From NCBI GenBank assembly GCA_030280995.1, contig JASXTE010000013.1:16596001-16660000 (forward strand): a DNA stretch of 64,000 bases, in the 5' to 3' direction. Below the pieces are notes generated by a model that ran no database searches, was not told where the DNA came from, and saw nothing but the letters and a program-made list of their open reading frames with translations. The translations under genes and the position numbers were made by a program. Source of the stretch: Hemileia vastatrix. Lineage: Eukaryota; Basidiomycota; Pucciniomycetes; Pucciniales; Zaghouaniaceae. The first letter of the stretch is position 1. Each line of letters starts with the position of its first letter. Shown here piece after piece: positions 23,469 through 34,853 of this stretch.

Positions 23469-23490
23469 TAATATTAATATTTTTAGGACC

Positions 23491-24244
23491 TCACAAAGGG
23501 TTGGAAACTCTATAATCAAAGATTTAAGTTTTAGAAATGATTACTGAGAAAATAAGGAAATGTACAATAATAATGATTTAACCTGAAGCTTTACCACTAT
23601 TAACTATATATACATTTTTTATAATTTAATTCTAAAGAATGTTGAGCCAAAATCCAACCCCTTTTATATCCATTACTCCTCCTTGCATTGACCTCATACC
23701 CATCCATCATTCCGCACACCTCAGACCTCCAAAAATACACCTGTTACACCTGGACCCTCCTCACTAACATCTGTTAACCCTTTAATCCTCCACTAACCAT
23801 CCCGTCCATGCTCACTACCCCTTTTAATAACCCACAGATACTTAATAAACCTTTTAGCGGAATATTGCATTAACTATTGCGCTGTGCGTTGCTTATCGAA
23901 CAAAAGACTAAACAGACTATTGAGAGATTGACTAATTTAGATTTAAAGTTTTGATTAGTGCGGTTGAATAGTGAGTACACAAAGGAAAGTCACAGTTGCT
24001 ATGTAGAATCATTTTCTGCGCTTCGAGTATGGATTTAGACCTCTGTATTATTGATTTAATGAGCTTCTTTTGCCTCAAGTGTCAAGTGGCGCGTGACAAT
24101 TGAATTACATTTTTATACTTATTGGATTTGTACTGCAGTATTAATATAGAACCATTAAAATCTCCTAGACAACTGACCATTCAAGCTAGTTCATGTCTCT
24201 GTTCCCGGACCTAACCACAGCCTGAAAGATAGCCTGGCTAATAC
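23491..24244. other. Unassigned sequence before the satellite
   Basis: Mixed AT-rich and C-rich sequence without a supported gene. It includes a C-rich stretch at about 23650-23840. The A-rich satellite starts at its right end. Confidence 0.5.
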
Positions 24245-25921
24245 CAATATAAAAAAAGGCCATTTTAAAAAAAACAAAAAAATACAATTTTAAAAGAAAT
24301 ACAAAAAGCCAATTAAAAAAAAGACAATCAAAAAAAATAAAAAAAGACCAATTAAACAAAAAAAATAAATTAGGAAAAAAAAAGCCAATTAGAAAAAAAA
24401 ATAACGCCAATTTAAAAAAAAGCCAATTAAAATAAAAAAAGCCAATTTGTAAAAAAAATCCAATTAAAAAAAAAACTAAAACTAAAAAAAAACTATAAAA
24501 AAAAAACTAAAAAAATAGCCAATTTTAAAAAAAAACAAAAAGGAAATTAAAAAAATGCAAAGTAAAAAAAAAATGCCAATTAAAAAAAATTCCAATTATA
24601 AAATAATATAAAAATCCAATTTAAAAAAATTAAAAAAGACAATCAAAAAAAATACCAGATATAAAATAATATATTAATGAAATAAAAAAAAATTAAAATA
24701 GCCATTTAAAAAAAAACTAAATCCAATTTTATATATATATATCAAAAAGCCAATTAAAAAATACCAATTTTAACAAAAAAAAAAACCAATTAAAAAAAAG
24801 CCAATTAAAAAAAAAAAAAAAAAAGACAATCAAAAAAAATAACCAATTCAAAAAAAAAAGGCAATTTAAAAAAATAAAAAATAAAAAAGCCAATTTAAAA
24901 AAAAAAAAATTTTTTTTAAAAAAAACAAAAGCCAATGAAAAAAAACCATTGAAAAAAATTAAATAAAAACCAATTATAAAAAAAAACACAAAAAAAAAAA
25001 AAAACCCCTAAGTTAAAAAAAAAAAATCAAAAACAAAAATATGCAAAAATAAAAAAAAAACCCCCAATTAAAAAGCCAAGTAAAAAAAAGAGCCAATTTT
25101 ATAAAAAAAAAACAAAAACAAAAACAAAAACAAAAAACAAACAACAAACAAAAAACAAAAACAAAAACAAAAACAAAAACAAAAACAAAAACAAAAACAA
25201 AAACAAAAACAAAAACAAAAACAAAAACAAAAACAAAAACAAAAACAAAAACAAAAAAACAAGAAAGCCAATTAAAAAAAATAAATAAGCCAATTAAAAA
25301 AAACAAACAAAAACCAATAAAAAAAAAGCCAATTACAAAAACAAATTAAACCAATTAAAAAGCATATTAATAATTAAAAAAAAGCCAATTCAAAAAAACA
25401 AAAACAAAAAGGCAATTAAAAAAAATTGGACAATTAAAAAAAATCAAATTTAAAAAAGAAAAAAAAAGCTATTTAAAAAAAATGAAAAACTAATTACAAA
25501 AAAAAAATGCCATTTTAAAAATAAAAATAAAAAAATGCCAATAAAAAAACAATCCAATTAAAAAAAACCAAAAGGCTAATTTAAAAAAAAAATGGCAATT
25601 AAAAAAAAACTAAAAGCCAATTTAAAAAATAAAAAATAAAAAAAAAAGCCAATTAAAAAAAATCAAGAAAGCTAATTAAAAAAAAAAAAAAAGCCAATTA
25701 AAAAAGAAAAAGTAAAAGCCAATTAATAAAAAGCCAAATATGAAAAAAATAATCCAATTAAAAAATAAAATAAAAAAATAAAAAAAGCCAATTAAAAAAA
25801 ATAAAGAAAAAGACAATTCAAAAAATAAAAACAAGAAAGCCAATTTAAAGATAAAAACCAGAAAGCCTATTTAAAATATAAAAACAAGAAAGCCAATTTA
25901 AAAAGTAAAAACAAGAAGGCC
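24245..25921 (+). repeat. A-rich GCCAATT satellite, block 1
   Basis: Plus strand made of A-tracts broken at irregular short intervals by GCCAATT, GCCAATTT, GACAATT or CCAATT. The strand asymmetry is extreme: almost no G or C on the plus strand outside the GCC words. The final AGGCC (25917-25921) is the left target duplication of the composite gypsy. Confidence 0.9.
25111..25258 (+). repeat. (CAAAAA)n microsatellite
   Basis: About 24 near-perfect CAAAAA hexamers within satellite block 1. The minus-strand translation gives Phe-Val, Phe-Cys and Phe-Leu dipeptide frames, which are artefacts. Confidence 0.92.
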
Positions 25922-27059
25922 TGTCAGCCAGGCTATTCCAGGAGTCCAGTAAATGATATATAAATTATAAAACCTTAAAGAGTGGGTAAGACTTGTATTT
26001 AATGAATATAACTTAATATTTTATTACATAATGAAATTATATAAGAATTTTATTATATACAAATGTTACATTAAATTTATTGGTTATATATATTTTTATA
26101 TACAATTAAATTGAGCATAATATAATATATTCTACAAATAATGGCGCATTTTTTATATTTAATAATTATAAATTTATATTTAATTAATTAAAAAACATAT
26201 ATTATAATTACAAGTGTAAATTTGATTTATAATATATTTAAATTAATTACTTAAATTTATATATTAACTAATACCTCTCATATGATACTAAACAATTATT
26301 AAGGACGCTTCTTTTGACCCTTAATTGTGTTAGAAAAAACAAATAAATTAATTTGAACTAAATTGAGATTAATTGCTTGTTTTGTTGCGTCAAATTATTT
26401 TTTGTTTCACTTAAAATGTCCTCTAATCAGGATGTACCATCTGTTGGGAATTATATTTCTCATAGTTCCTATGTTTCCACTCTTGTTTAGTTATTTACTA
26501 TTGTCACTTACTGATTTGGGGATTAATGGCGGGGAAATTGGATTCTTAATTGGGCTTTTAATTATTTGTTTCATGTTTTTCTCTATATTGTTATGTTTCA
26601 TTTACTCTTTTGATATATTTGTTTTATTCCATTCTAATCATTGTATTTACAAAGAGAGTAGCGCTTCAGAGGACCCATTGCCTATAAAAGGGCCTTGGAT
26701 AATCCCCTGTAGCCTCATCACTTATTATACACTCAACAAATTAAATACAATTTTTATTACGTTTATATTCTTTTTATTAGTAATAAAATTCTAATTAAAA
26801 TTTTATATAACAATTTAAAGGTTGCTTTAAGTCTGATAGTAATTATATTGGTTGCCGCGCAGAATTCTTACTTAAATAATATTAATATTTATAAAACCAA
26901 ATTGTTATCTCTTCTCAGCTCACTCGTCGTTGCCTTTCTCTCAATAAATTAAATAATTTTATTAAATTTTATTTGTTTTATTACCCATACTCCTTTCCTC
27001 CTTCTCCTCCTCTCTTTCTTTCTTCTATCCTTCTCCTTCTTCTAGACGACCGGCCGACA
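25922..27059 (+). repeat. LTR1, outer 5' LTR
   Basis: 1138 bp, TGTCAGCC...GGCCGACA, with near-inverted termini. TATAAAAG at 26693-26700 with start-site-like sequence about 30 bp downstream marks the promoter. Confidence 0.93.
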
Positions 27060-27753
27060 ACTGGGGGCCTTTCCAAACGACGACGATCGAAGCCTGGCAA
27101 CGAACGACAAAACGCACGGACCACCTAGCAAAACGAAACTTTTGCCGCGACTGTGTTTCGAACTTGGGTTCGACATCTTAGGTTTATATAATATTAATTT
27201 TTATATTATTTTGAAGTGATTTTTCGATCACTATAGTAAGTTCACCTTTGTGCCTCTCACTCATATTACTATATTTTTATTGCAATAACAGTGATTGTGG
27301 CTTAATTGCTGATTCACTGAGTGTAAGTGTTCAATTTTTAAAAATTTTTTTTTTTTTTCCTAGTTGACCATTATAGAGTGTTAAATCCTCTTAGTCCTAG
27401 AAGAATTGACATTATTATTAATACAAATTGAATTATTAATTTAATTTTTTTTATTATTAATTATTGTTAATTTTGGTTGACTTAAAAGTACATTGTGCTT
27501 AGTCCCAATATATTGCCATATTTAATATTGGTAATTAATTGGTTGAATTAACTAACTTGTTATTCCCAATTTAAACTTGCAATCCATTTTTTTTTAAAAA
27601 TTAATTTTTTAATTATTACTTTATATTGAAAGTTATTTTTTCTATAATTTAATTAATTAAAAAATTTTTTTATATTATTTGGAGCAATTATTGACTAACT
27701 TTGATTATTTTTTTTTATAAAGTACAAAGTAAAATATTAATCTTCCCACTAGT
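27060..27753 (+). other. Leader of copy I: hairpin and candidate leader intron
   Basis: The first block (ACTGGGGGCCTTTCC) is conserved in all four copies and is the likely primer-binding site, though I cannot match a tRNA. The hairpin at 27158-27173 has stem TCGAAC/GTTCGA and loop TTGG. A candidate intron spans 27323-27752 (GTAAGT...CACTAG), ending one base before the ORF1 ATG. Confidence 0.55.
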
Positions 27754-28435
27754 ATGTCCAACAATTTGACAGAAAAAATGGATAACATGCAAGTGGATGA
27801 AATAGAAATTGACTATGATGCTGACACTGTAAGTTCTTCTAAAGTTGGTCATAAAAAATCTTATGTTAACACAAAGAATTCACATACTGCAGGATGTGGA
27901 AATGACAGGAAATGCAAACAAACCAAACCCCCTTCCCCCAGTACCACAGAAGGAAGTAAAGCCTCTAGTGCCTCAAGAAGGTCTTCCAAAAGGCTTCAAA
28001 ATAAAAAAGCTTCCTCTGCCACAACAAATCAGCAACCTATCCAGTCATATAAAAGAGTTGAAGACAGAAAATATGACATACAAAGCAAAGGTAGACACAT
28101 TGTGGGATCAGGTCCAAGAACTCAGGAACCAGATTCAGGCCCAGGCCCCTCCTCAATTGCCTCCCAATCAGCTTCAATTTCAGGCTCAACCTTCACAGCC
28201 ACCCAGCTCAACCATCCAAAATCCAAATACTATGGAAGTAGAGCAATGGAAATGGGATTATCTAATGAGTCACTACCAACAGAATGTGCAACACCCTCCC
28301 CATCATCAGCCTGGCCCATCCAGAACACCCAATTTCCATCCACCTCCTCATCCCTACCAACAAAGCAGGAGAAAGAAGGCCCAAGCACAATCCCAAACCC
28401 AGTCCCAGGGGAAGTTTCCTCCTCTGCCATGGTAA
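27754..28435 (+). CDS. ORF1 of copy I: spliced coiled-coil, Pro/Gln-rich protein
   Basis: Inferred exons 27754-27828 and 27893-28435, joined after removal of a 64-nt GTAAGT...ACTGCAG intron (27829-27892), give about 205 aa. Exon 1 encodes an acidic N-terminus (VDEIEIDYDAD). Exon 2 has Pro-rich and basic stretches, a coiled coil (ISNLSSHIKELK through VDTLWDQVQEL, roughly residues 65-100), a Pro/Gln-rich tail with VEQWKWDYLMSHY, and ends GKFPPLPW-stop. It is probably an accessory or Gag-like assembly protein; no family match is recognised. Evidence for this frame: exon 1 length and reading phase are kept in the old copy, and among five exon-2 differences between young copies three are silent here and none is silent in the competing unspliced frame. 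The unspliced frame is also open in this copy, so it remains an alternative. Confidence 0.7.
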
Positions 28436-31400
28436 GTAATTTGGTTGATAGTCACTTGGGTATGTTTTCTAATAAATCTTCTTCTGCAGGTAATATTATT
28501 GAACATGGTGAAAGAACAGTTAAACCTGTTAAAAGACAGCTTCCTGTAACTAGTAGCCCTATTGATGTAATTAGCAAATTGTCATTTGATGAACCTTTAC
28601 ATTTAACTTCTACATCTTTAATTAATCCTTCTCTTGCAATTAAAAATGATTCTGTTCCCCCTGAAATCTATAACTTAATTGAAAAAACTTCTGAGGAAAT
28701 TTTGAAAGATACCCTTGATTTTAATATTGTGAAAGACAAACATGTGAGAGATGTGTTAATCCATGAAAATGATAGATTAAATAATTTACACTTGCAATGT
28801 AGAGTGAGTTCTTCTGTACAAGATACAGCTTATTTAAAAATCAAAGAAACCTTGAATATTGTTCTTAGTCAACAAAAACAAATAAGAAGTGACCATAGAG
28901 CTATCTCAGATAGAAATATCAGTCTGCATAAGACATTGAGTGAATTGAAACCCCTTATTGAGGAAAATTATTCATTCAAAAATGAAATAAAATCTCTACA
29001 AAATGAGTTGAAGAAACTAAAAAATGACTTCCATGCACTAAGTACCAAACACTCAGTTTCTGAGGACAGAAATGTTCTATCTCTTGCAAAAGTGAATGAC
29101 CAGATGTCTGAAATTCCAAGAATAAGAAACTATGTGTCTGACCTACAGGAAAAGTTCTCAACCTTAACCATCAATAATGAATTAAATGAGATTTCTGCCA
29201 GTAAGCTGCATAAAAATAAAGGGAAAAAACCTGAACAAAGTTCATCCTTTCTTCCTCATATTTCAACCATTAAACAAACTGACAATGAGTCTGTAAAATC
29301 TTTTGCTACTAGCAAAAAATCTTGTGATGGTCATGCACCAGCTGTTTCTGTAAATAATGAAATTTCTGAACACCTGGCTAAACTTCAGGAATTATTACTA
29401 ATGAATAATTCAAACCAAAAAATGGACCATCCCAGTAGTCAGAAAAATTGGCCTAAGTTAGACCAATATCCTACCTTTGATGGTGATTCTTCCTCTGATT
29501 GGCAACACTTTATCCAAAGAATTGATAATTTAAAGAGATCTTATAAACTACCTGATGAGGAAATTGTTTCTAAGCTAATTTCTTTATTTTCCAATGTAGC
29601 CTTGATGTGGTATGAATCTGTCCTCTTAGATAACAATCATTATACATGGAATGATTGGAAATCCTTGATTGAGAATCAGTTTGGTGGTTCAAAATTCAGG
29701 TTAGCTCAGCAAAGACTGTATGAGAATACTAGATATGTATCCTCCTCTGTTGAAAAGCCCATTGTTTTTCTGATGAAAATAACTAAAATCCTTAGAGCAA
29801 TTGATCCAAAGATGGATTATGATATTTGGAGAGATAAAATCTTGTATAAATTACCAAATTCTCTTAGGGATTTGATTGTTGCTAGAACTGAGCATGTAAG
29901 GGAAAATTCTTCTTTCATTAATATCTGTAATGAAGTACTACTCAACCATAGATATGAACCAAAGAATTACCTTAGTAAATCTTATAATGATCAGAATAAA
30001 CCTTCTATAAAGCTCCCAGAAAAATCTGGTAAACCCTCTGCCCCAGTTGCACCTAAAAAATATGCAACAAATACTTGTTATAAATGTAACAAACCGTGGC
30101 AGAAGGGTCATGTTTGTGACAAGAAAATTCATCTTGTTGAACAAAATGAAGACACTGATGAACTTGAACTTGATGTCAATAATTCTTCCAGTGACTGTGA
30201 AAGTAATATCTCCTATGACAATGAATCTGTTAAAGATGTTTTAATGTTGGAACATGATGTCCATTATTTAAATAATATATCTGAAGATTGTGTATTGAAT
30301 TTATCTTCAGTAGAAAATGCTGAGATAATTAAAGATATTACTAACAATTCTATTCCTATATCCCCTTTAAAGGCACCTGTTATCATTAATGGTAAAAATG
30401 TTGATGTAGTTCTTGATTCTGGTGCTGGAGGAAGTGTAGTATCTGAAAAAGCTTTGGCTTCAGTGGATAAGGAATATTTGAGTAAATTATTGCCTATAAC
30501 TTCTGAAAAATGGAGAGGGTATGGTTCTACCTTATTTCCTATTGGCAAATACAAAACCTCTGTATTCTTCAAATATAATGGTGGTTTTGTCAGAGCTATT
30601 TGTGAATTTGTTGTCATGAAAAATGATAATTTGAGCAATTGGTTTATTATGGGAAATGATATTTTGACCATGTTTGGTGTGAAACTGGACCCAGCAAATA
30701 ATTGCTTTACCTTAGGAATAAATGGGAAAAGAAAATTCAAAATTTCTTCTCCTAAACCTTCTGGGCATTTGTTGAAATCTTGTAACTCACTGACCCAATG
30801 TAAAGGTAGAACAACAACTGAAATGGATGATTTATTACATGAAATAAATACCGCTTCTTTTGGTGATCATTTGACTGATGAACAAAAGGATTCTATTGTT
30901 GCCTCTATTACCTCTTTCCCTATGGCTTTTGCTCATGGTTCTCATGTCTTGGGAATTGTTCAGGAAGAGATGAAAATTACCTTATCCTGTAATTTGAGTG
31001 ATATTCCTCCTTCCCTTAAGAAAAAACCATATCCTGCTTCTCCATCAAAAAGAAAAGATATTGAAGATAATATTGAAACATTATTGAAAATGAATATCAT
31101 TGAGAAAGTGGATGTCACCCCCAAATATTGTGTCATCTCCCCAGTCTTAATTTCTTATGAAAAAGATAAAGCTAGATTATGTGGAGATTACAGAGCTTTA
31201 AATACTTATACTGTTGATGATATTTATCCTTTACCCAGAATTAATTCAATACATGCTACCTTGCAAGGTGCAAAATTTATTAGTTGTCTGGATGGTAATA
31301 AAGGTTATCATCAAGTTCCAGTTGAGAAAAATTCTCAAAATTTTTTGCTTATTGCTACTCATATGGGAATATATAAGTATGTTAGGATGCCATTTGGCCC

Positions 31401-32439
31401 TAAAAATGCTCCTTCAGTTTTCCAAAAAGTCATGGATAACACTTTCCATCAAGAAATTATTGAAGGTTGGCTCATGGTTTATATTGATGATATTATTGTT
31501 TTTTCTAAAACTTTTGATGAACATATGATTCATTTAAATAGAGTTGTCCAAAAAATGGATGAAATCAATATGACCTTATCTTTAAAAAAGTGTAAATTTG
31601 GTTTTCAATCTTTGAAAGTCCTTGGCCATGTTGTGTCAGGCTTACAAATTTGTGTAGACCATAATAAAGTTGCTGCCATTCAAAATGTGAAAGCACCAAC
31701 TTCTGTAAGAGAAATCCAAAGTTTTTTAGGTATGTGTGGCTATTATAGACAATATATTAAAAATTATCAGGTCATAGCCTTGCCTCTTACAAAACTAACC
31801 AGAAAAGATGTTGCTTTTCTCTGGAATGATGACTGTCAAAAAGCTTTTAATACATTGAAAAATTGCTTAATGTCAGCCCCTATATTGGCTCTCCCAGATT
31901 TTAACAAGCCATTTGTACTTTATACAGATGCTAGCTTTATTGGTCTGGGTGCTGCCCTTCACCAAAAGCAAATTATTAATGATAAATCCTCAGAGGTTGT
32001 AATTTGTTATATTTCAAGAACCTTAAGAAATAGTGAATTGAAATATGGTGCCACTCAATTAGAGTGCTTAGCAGTTGTTTGGGCTCTTGAGAAACTTCAT
32101 TACTACTTGGATGACCAAAAATTTGAGTTGGTAACTGACTGTAGTGCTGTGAAATCTCTCTTAAACCTCAAAACACCTAACAGACATATGTTCAGGTGGC
32201 AACTTGCTGTTCAGGAATACAGAGGAAGGATGACTATTATCCACAGAGCTGGAAATGTTCACTCTAATGTTGATATGCTCTCCAGATTGCCTCTGCCAAA
32301 TAATGACTCCAATCCTGCTTATGTACCTGAGGATGACACTGTTCATATACATGGTATATTTATAGTTGATATGGAAGAAGAGTTATTACAGGTAATACTG
32401 GATTTGTCAGCCAGGCTATTCCAGGAGTCCAGTAAATGA
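28429..32439 (+). pseudogene. Gag-Pol of copy I, truncated in Pol
   Basis: Start taken at ATG 28429 (GCCATGG context), which overlaps the ORF1 stop; the frame is also open upstream to 27754. Residues counted from 28429: coiled-coil N-terminus (about 90-290); capsid region from about 341 (WPKLDQYPTFDGD); zinc knuckle from Cys550 (C-x2-C-x7-H-x-C); aspartic protease DSG at 663; RT YIDD at 1018-1021; RNase H with first Asp at 1167 and the [11 protein letters not shown] and TDCSAV motifs. The element sequence stops at 32404, and the last 11 codons and stop come from LTR2. Integrase and chromodomain are missing. Everything present is uninterrupted, unlike copies II and III. Confidence 0.88.
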
Positions 32440-33545
32440 TATATAAATTATAAAACCTTAAAGAGTGGGTAAAACTTGTATTTAATGAATATAACTTAAT
32501 ATTTTATTACATAATGAAATTATATAAGAATTTTATTATATACAAATGTTACATTAAATTTATTGGTTATATATATTTTTATATACAATTAAATTGAGCA
32601 TAATATAATATATTCTACAAATAATGGCGCATTTTTATGTATTTAATAATTATAAATTTATATTTAATTAATTAAAAAACATATATTATAATTACAAGTG
32701 TAAATTTGATTTATAATATATTTAAATTAATTACTTAAATTTATATATTAACTAATACCTCTCATATGATACTAAACAATTATTAAGGACGCTTCTTTTG
32801 ACCCTTAATTGTGTTAGAAAAAACAAATAAATTAATTTGAACCAAATTGAGATTAATTGCTTGTTTTGTTGCGTCAAATTATTTTTTGTTTCACTTAAAA
32901 TGTCCTCTAATCAGGATGTACCATCTGTTGGGAATTATATTTCTCATAGTTCCTATGTTTCCACTCTTGTTTAGTTATTTACTATTGTCACTTACTGATT
33001 TGGGGATTAATGGCGGGGAAATTGGATTCTTAATTGGGCTTTTAATTATTTGTTTCATGTTTTTCTCTATATTGTTATGTTTCATTTACTCTTTTGATAT
33101 ATTTGTTTTATTCCATTCTAATCATTGTATTTACAAAGAGAGTAGCGCTTCAGAGGACCCATTGCCTATAAAAGGGCCTTGGATAATCCCCTGTAGCCTC
33201 ATCACTTATTATACACTCAACAATTTAAATACAATTTTTATATTACGTTTATATTCTTTTTATTAGTAATAAAAATCTAATTAAAATTTTATATAACAAT
33301 TTAAAGGTTGCTTTAAGTCTGATAGTAATTATATTGGTTGCCGCGCAGAATTCTTACTTAAATAATATTAATATTTATAAAACCAAATTGTTATCTCTTC
33401 TCAGCTCACTCGTCGTTGCCTTTCTCTCAATAAATTAAATAATTTTATTAAATTTTATTTGTTTTATTACCCATACTCCTTTCCTCCTTCTCCTCCTCTC
33501 TTTCTTTCTTCTATCCTTCTCCTTCTTCTAGACGACCGGCCGACA
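32405..33545 (+). repeat. LTR2, 5' LTR of inner copy II
   Basis: 1141 bp, TATAAAAG at 33167-33174. At five diagnostic places (GTAAAAC, GAACCAAATT, CAATTTAAATAC, TTTTATATTACG, AAAAATCT) it differs from both LTR1 and LTR3, which agree with each other. Confidence 0.93.
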
Positions 33546-34171
33546 ACTGGGGGCCTTTCCAAACGACGACGATCGAAGCCTGGCAACGAACGACAAAACG
33601 CACGGACCACCTAGCAAAACAAAACTTTTGCCGCGACTGTGTTTCGAACTTGGGTTCGACATATTAGGTTTATATAATATTAATTTTTATATTATTTTGA
33701 AGTGATTTTTCGATCACTATAGTAAGTTCACCTTTGCGCCTCTCACTCATATTACTATATTTTTATTGCAATAACAGTGATTGTGGCTTAATTGCTGATT
33801 CACTGAGTGTAAGTGTTCAATTTTTAAAAATTTTTTTTTTCCTAGTTGACCATTATAGAGTGTTAAATCCTCTTAGTCCTAGAAGAATTGACATTATTAT
33901 TAATACAAATTGAATTATTAATTTAATTTTTTTTTTATTAATTATTGTTAATTTTTGGTTGACTTAAAAGTACATTGTGCTTAGTCCCAATATATTGCCA
34001 TATTTAATATTGGTAATTAATTGGTTGAATTAACTAACTTGTTATTCCCAATTTAAACTTGCAATCCATTTTTTTTAAAAAATTTTTTTTATATTATTTG
34101 GAGCAAATTATTGACTAACTTTGATTATTTTTTTATAAAGTCCAAAGTAAATTATTAATCTTCCCACTAGT
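33546..34171 (+). other. Leader of copy II
   Basis: Same organisation as in copy I: conserved GGGCCTTTCC block, hairpin at 33644-33659, candidate leader intron 33809-34170 (shorter here because of lost AT runs). Confidence 0.55.
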
Positions 34172-34853
34172 ATGTCCAACAATTTGACAGAAAAAATGGA
34201 TAACATGCAAGTGGATGAGATAGAAATTGACTATGATGCTGACACTGTAAGTTCTTCTAAAGTTGGTCATAAAAAATCTTATGCTAACACAAAGAATTCT
34301 CATACTGCAGGATGTGGAAATGACAGGAAATGCAAACAAACCAAACCCCCTTCCCCCAGTACCACAGAAGGAAGTAAAGCCTCTAGTGCCTCAAGAAGGT
34401 CTTCCAAAAGGCTTCAAAATAAAAAAGCTTCCTCTGCCACAACAAATCAGCAACCTCTCCAGTCATATAAAAGAGTTGAAGACAGAAAATATGACGTACA
34501 AAGCAAAGGTAGACACATTGTGGGATCAGGTCCAAGAACTCAGGAACCAGATTCAGGCCCAGGCCCCTCCTCAATTGCCTCCCAATCAGCTTCAATTTCA
34601 GGCTCAACCTTCACAGCCACCCAGCTCAACCAGCCAAAATCCAAATACTATGGAAGTAGAGCAATGGAAATGGGATTATCTAATGAGTCACTACCAACAG
34701 AATGTGCAACACCCTCCTCATCATCAGCCTGGCCCATCCAGAACACCCAATTTCCATCCACCTCCTCATCCCTACCAACAAAGCAGGAGAAAGAAGGCCC
34801 AAGCACAATCCCAAACCCAGTCCCAGGGGAAGTTTCCTCCTCTGCCATGGTAA
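34172..34853 (+). CDS. ORF1 of copy II (spliced)
   Basis: Exons 34172-34246 and 34311-34853 around a 64-nt intron (34247-34310). About 205 aa, with the same coiled coil and Trp-stop end as copy I. Compared with copy I, changes at the CTA/CTC Leu, ACA/ACG Thr and CCC/CCT Pro codons are silent in this frame; one Ile to Ser change is not. No inactivating change is seen in either exon or at the splice sites, so ORF1 could still be made even though the Gag-Pol downstream is broken. Confidence 0.68.

Noticed and set aside
25013..25306. Phe-Val/Phe-Cys/Phe-Leu repeat proteins on the minus strand
   Set aside because: Direct translation of the (CAAAAA)n microsatellite in three frames; no start context or conservation. 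The same applies to 41577-41819.
26363..26794. Conserved 138-143 codon hydrophobic ORF in every young LTR (also 32847, 40817, 46378, 54409)
   Set aside because: It begins at TTG, not ATG, and lies across the U3 promoter and TATA box. Its conservation is fully explained by LTR identity, and its end differs by frame among LTRs. The old LTR does not clearly keep it.
27060..27080. Assignment of a tRNA to the gypsy primer-binding site
   Set aside because: The GGGCCTTTCC block is conserved, but I could not match it to a tRNA 3' end, to a half-tRNA, or to a self-priming 5' end, so no primer is claimed.
28230..28430. Minus-strand ORF opposite ORF1 exon 2 (also 34648, 48244)
   Set aside because: Shadow of the Pro/Gln-rich coding strand; no independent signal.
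30264..30740. Minus-strand 158-codon ORF opposite protease (also 36682, 50278)
   Set aside because: Antisense shadow of the Gag-Pol frame, conserved only because the copies are nearly identical.
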